From NCBI RefSeq assembly GCF_000154445.1, contig NZ_DS499552.1: DNA of 5,461 nt. One strand, written 5' to 3'. Origin of the DNA: Intestinibacter bartlettii. GTDB lineage: Bacteria; Bacillota; Clostridia; Peptostreptococcales; Peptostreptococcaceae. Position 1 is the first letter of the stretch; each line of letters opens with the position of its first letter. The translations under genes and the position numbers were made by a program. Below the pieces are notes generated by a model, which saw only the letters and a list, made by a program, of their open reading frames with translations, did not search any database and had not been told where the DNA came from. Positions 1 through 5,461 of the stretch are shown here, piece by piece.

Positions 1-919
<919 letters not shown>

Positions 920-1019
920 NNNNNNNNNNNNNNNNNNNNNNNNNNNNNNNNNNNNNNNNNNNNNNNNNNNNNNNNNNNNNNNNNNNNNNNNNNNNNNNNN
1001 NNNNNNNNNNNNNNNNNNN
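920..1019. other. Assembly gap, exactly 100 N
   Basis: A run of exactly 100 undetermined bases, a common placeholder for a gap of unknown size. Low-quality 16S sequence lies on the left and an rrn leader on the right, so the two sides need not be neighbours in the genome. If each side belongs to a different rrn operon, the missing stretch would include the rest of 16S, 23S, 5S and intervening DNA. Confidence 0.97.
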
Positions 1020-1030
1020 TTAAGCAAATG

Positions 1031-1043
1031 AACTTTGAAAATT
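1031..1043 (+). promoter_or_regulatory. boxA-like antitermination motif in rrn leader
   Basis: The motif aactttgaaaatt resembles the Firmicutes boxA (CTTTGAAAACT type). In the nascent RNA boxA is bound by NusB-NusE (S10) to build the rRNA antitermination complex. The same core, actttgaaaatt, recurs in the 16S-23S spacer at 3623-3634, which is the expected pair of sites in an rrn operon. Its 3' part overlaps the left arm of the processing stem. The assignment rests on motif similarity and position only. Confidence 0.65.
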
Positions 1044-1822
<779 letters not shown>

Positions 1823-1922
1823 NNNNNNNNNNNNNNNNNNNNNNNNNNNNNNNNNNNNNNNNNNNNNNNNNNNNNNNNNNNNNNNNNNNNNNNNNNNNNN
1901 NNNNNNNNNNNNNNNNNNNNNN
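1823..1922. other. Assembly gap, exactly 100 N
   Basis: A second run of exactly 100 undetermined bases, again a likely unknown-size placeholder. It separates a truncated 16S from another rrn leader. The right edge falls inside the processing-stem arm, so the boxA that should precede the complete operon is hidden in the gap. Confidence 0.97.
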
Positions 1923-2036
1923 AAACAGTAGGTTAATTATAAAACTTTAATTCACACGAATTAAAACCAACAACAAACCAAGCCAGATATTCAGATAATG
2001 ATTAGTCTGAGCAGGAACTTCATTAAGAAGTAAACT
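1923..2036 (+). promoter_or_regulatory. rrn operon leader upstream of the full-length 16S, copy 3 (5' end lost)
   Basis: Transcribed leader of the only contiguous operon in the window. It begins within the processing-stem arm (aaacagtagg, 1923-1932), then repeats the elements of the leader at 1020-1157: the 8-bp hairpin at 1946-1965 and the acttc/gaagt hairpin at 2017-2031. It differs from the other leader by T for C at 1938, one extra A in the next A-run, A for G at 2013, and one A fewer just after. The boxA and promoters lie in the preceding gap. Confidence 0.85.
1946..1965 (+). other. Leader hairpin, copy 3
   Basis: Identical to the hairpin at 1066-1085: tttaattc, loop acac, gaattaaa. Its exact conservation between the two leaders, while a nearby A-run differs in length, is consistent with a structural role in the precursor rRNA, though two copies are too few to prove it. 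Confidence 0.6.
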
Positions 2037-3550
<1,514 letters not shown>

Positions 3551-3553
3551 TTG

Positions 3554-3569
3554 CCTACTGTTTAATTTT
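3554..3569 (+). other. 16S processing stem, right arm
   Basis: cctactgtttaatttt is the exact reverse complement of the leader bases 1038-1053 (and of the surviving 1923-1932). Its position 12 nt after the 16S 3' end is right for the RNase III-type stalk that brackets pre-16S. Pairing can extend to 3571-3574 after one mismatch, which would compete with the local hairpin 3571-3594. Confidence 0.85.
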
Positions 3570-3570
3570 G

Positions 3571-3594
3571 AGGGTTCATTAATAAATGAATCTT
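3571..3594 (+). other. Spacer hairpin
   Basis: agggttcatt (3571-3580) can pair with aatgaatctt (3585-3594) around the loop aata, giving ten pairs of which two are G-U. It directly abuts the right arm of the processing stem. The following bases are ataataaagg, not a T-run, so it is not an intrinsic terminator. Confidence 0.5.
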
Positions 3595-3601
3595 ATAATA
3601 A

Positions 3602-3614
3602 AGGGCGAAGCCCT
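3602..3614 (+). other. Small GC hairpin in spacer
   Basis: agggc (3602-3606), loop gaa, gccct (3610-3614): a 5-bp stem just 6 nt upstream of the spacer boxA-like motif. A short hairpin beside boxA recalls the boxB-boxA layout of rrn antitermination sites, but this assignment is only suggestive. Confidence 0.4.
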
Positions 3615-3620
3615 AAACTA

Positions 3621-3634
3621 GTACTTTGAAAATT
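3621..3634 (+). promoter_or_regulatory. boxA-like antitermination motif in 16S-23S spacer
   Basis: gtactttgaaaatt shares the core actttgaaaatt with the leader motif at 1032-1043 and resembles the Firmicutes boxA consensus. rrn operons commonly carry one boxA before 16S and another before 23S, so that Nus factors are reloaded for the second large gene. Its position, about 115 nt before 23S, fits this. Confidence 0.65.
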
Positions 3635-3715
3635 GCATAACATTTAGTGATATGACATTATATATGAACAGAAAAGTTTCAAAAATCATGACAGATAAGT
3701 CGTAAAAATCAAAAT

Positions 3716-3733
3716 GGTATTTATCTCAATACC
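3716..3733 (+). other. Hairpin upstream of 23S
   Basis: ggtatt (3716-3721) and aatacc (3728-3733) form a perfect 6-bp stem around tatctc, ending 14 nt before the inferred 23S start. It could be part of the pre-23S processing region, but the 23S 3' flank that would confirm a processing stem is outside the window. Confidence 0.45.
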
Positions 3734-3747
3734 GAACTCTAATAACT

Positions 3748-5461
<1,714 letters not shown>

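Noticed and set aside
3602..3614. Possible intrinsic terminator (agggc-gaa-gccct)
   Set aside because: It has a five-pair stem with no following T-run, inside an rrn operon where transcription must continue into 23S.

Overview
The window is a draft-assembly scaffold piece made entirely of ribosomal RNA operon sequence from a low-GC Gram-positive anaerobe. The 16S signature motifs and the AT-rich spacer fit Clostridia, family Peptostreptococcaceae (the Clostridioides / Paraclostridium / Romboutsia neighbourhood). The variable regions look closest to Romboutsia-like sequences from memory, so the family call is fairly firm and the genus call is tentative. I found no protein-coding gene, tRNA, mobile element or CRISPR array. 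All six-frame open frames of 60-93 codons lie inside or antisense to rRNA, or run through a gap.

Layout: (1) 1-919 is a 16S fragment that lacks its 5' end and decays badly over its last ~220 bases. (2) 920-1019 is a run of exactly 100 N. (3) 1020-1157 is an rrn leader with a boxA-like antitermination motif, followed by a second 16S fragment at 1158-1822, also error-rich at its end. (4) 1823-1922 is a second run of exactly 100 N. (5) 1923-2036 is the leader again, without boxA. It is followed by one full-length 16S gene (2037-3542), a tRNA-free spacer (3543-3747) with its own boxA-like motif, and the first ~1.7 kb of 23S (3748-5461), which becomes insertion-rich towards the window end.

The three 16S copies are best read as unresolved rrn repeats joined by unknown-size gaps, not as a real tandem 16S array. 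Only 1923-5461 reads as one contiguous rrn operon, in the normal 16S-spacer-23S order. Within it the usual machinery is visible. A 16-bp perfect leader/trailer complement forms the 16S processing stem, boxA-like motifs lie before 16S and before 23S, and a trailer hairpin pairs with the anti-Shine-Dalgarno sequence. I see no new biological system. The points worth a second look are assembly and base-quality artefacts and the rRNA maturation signals.
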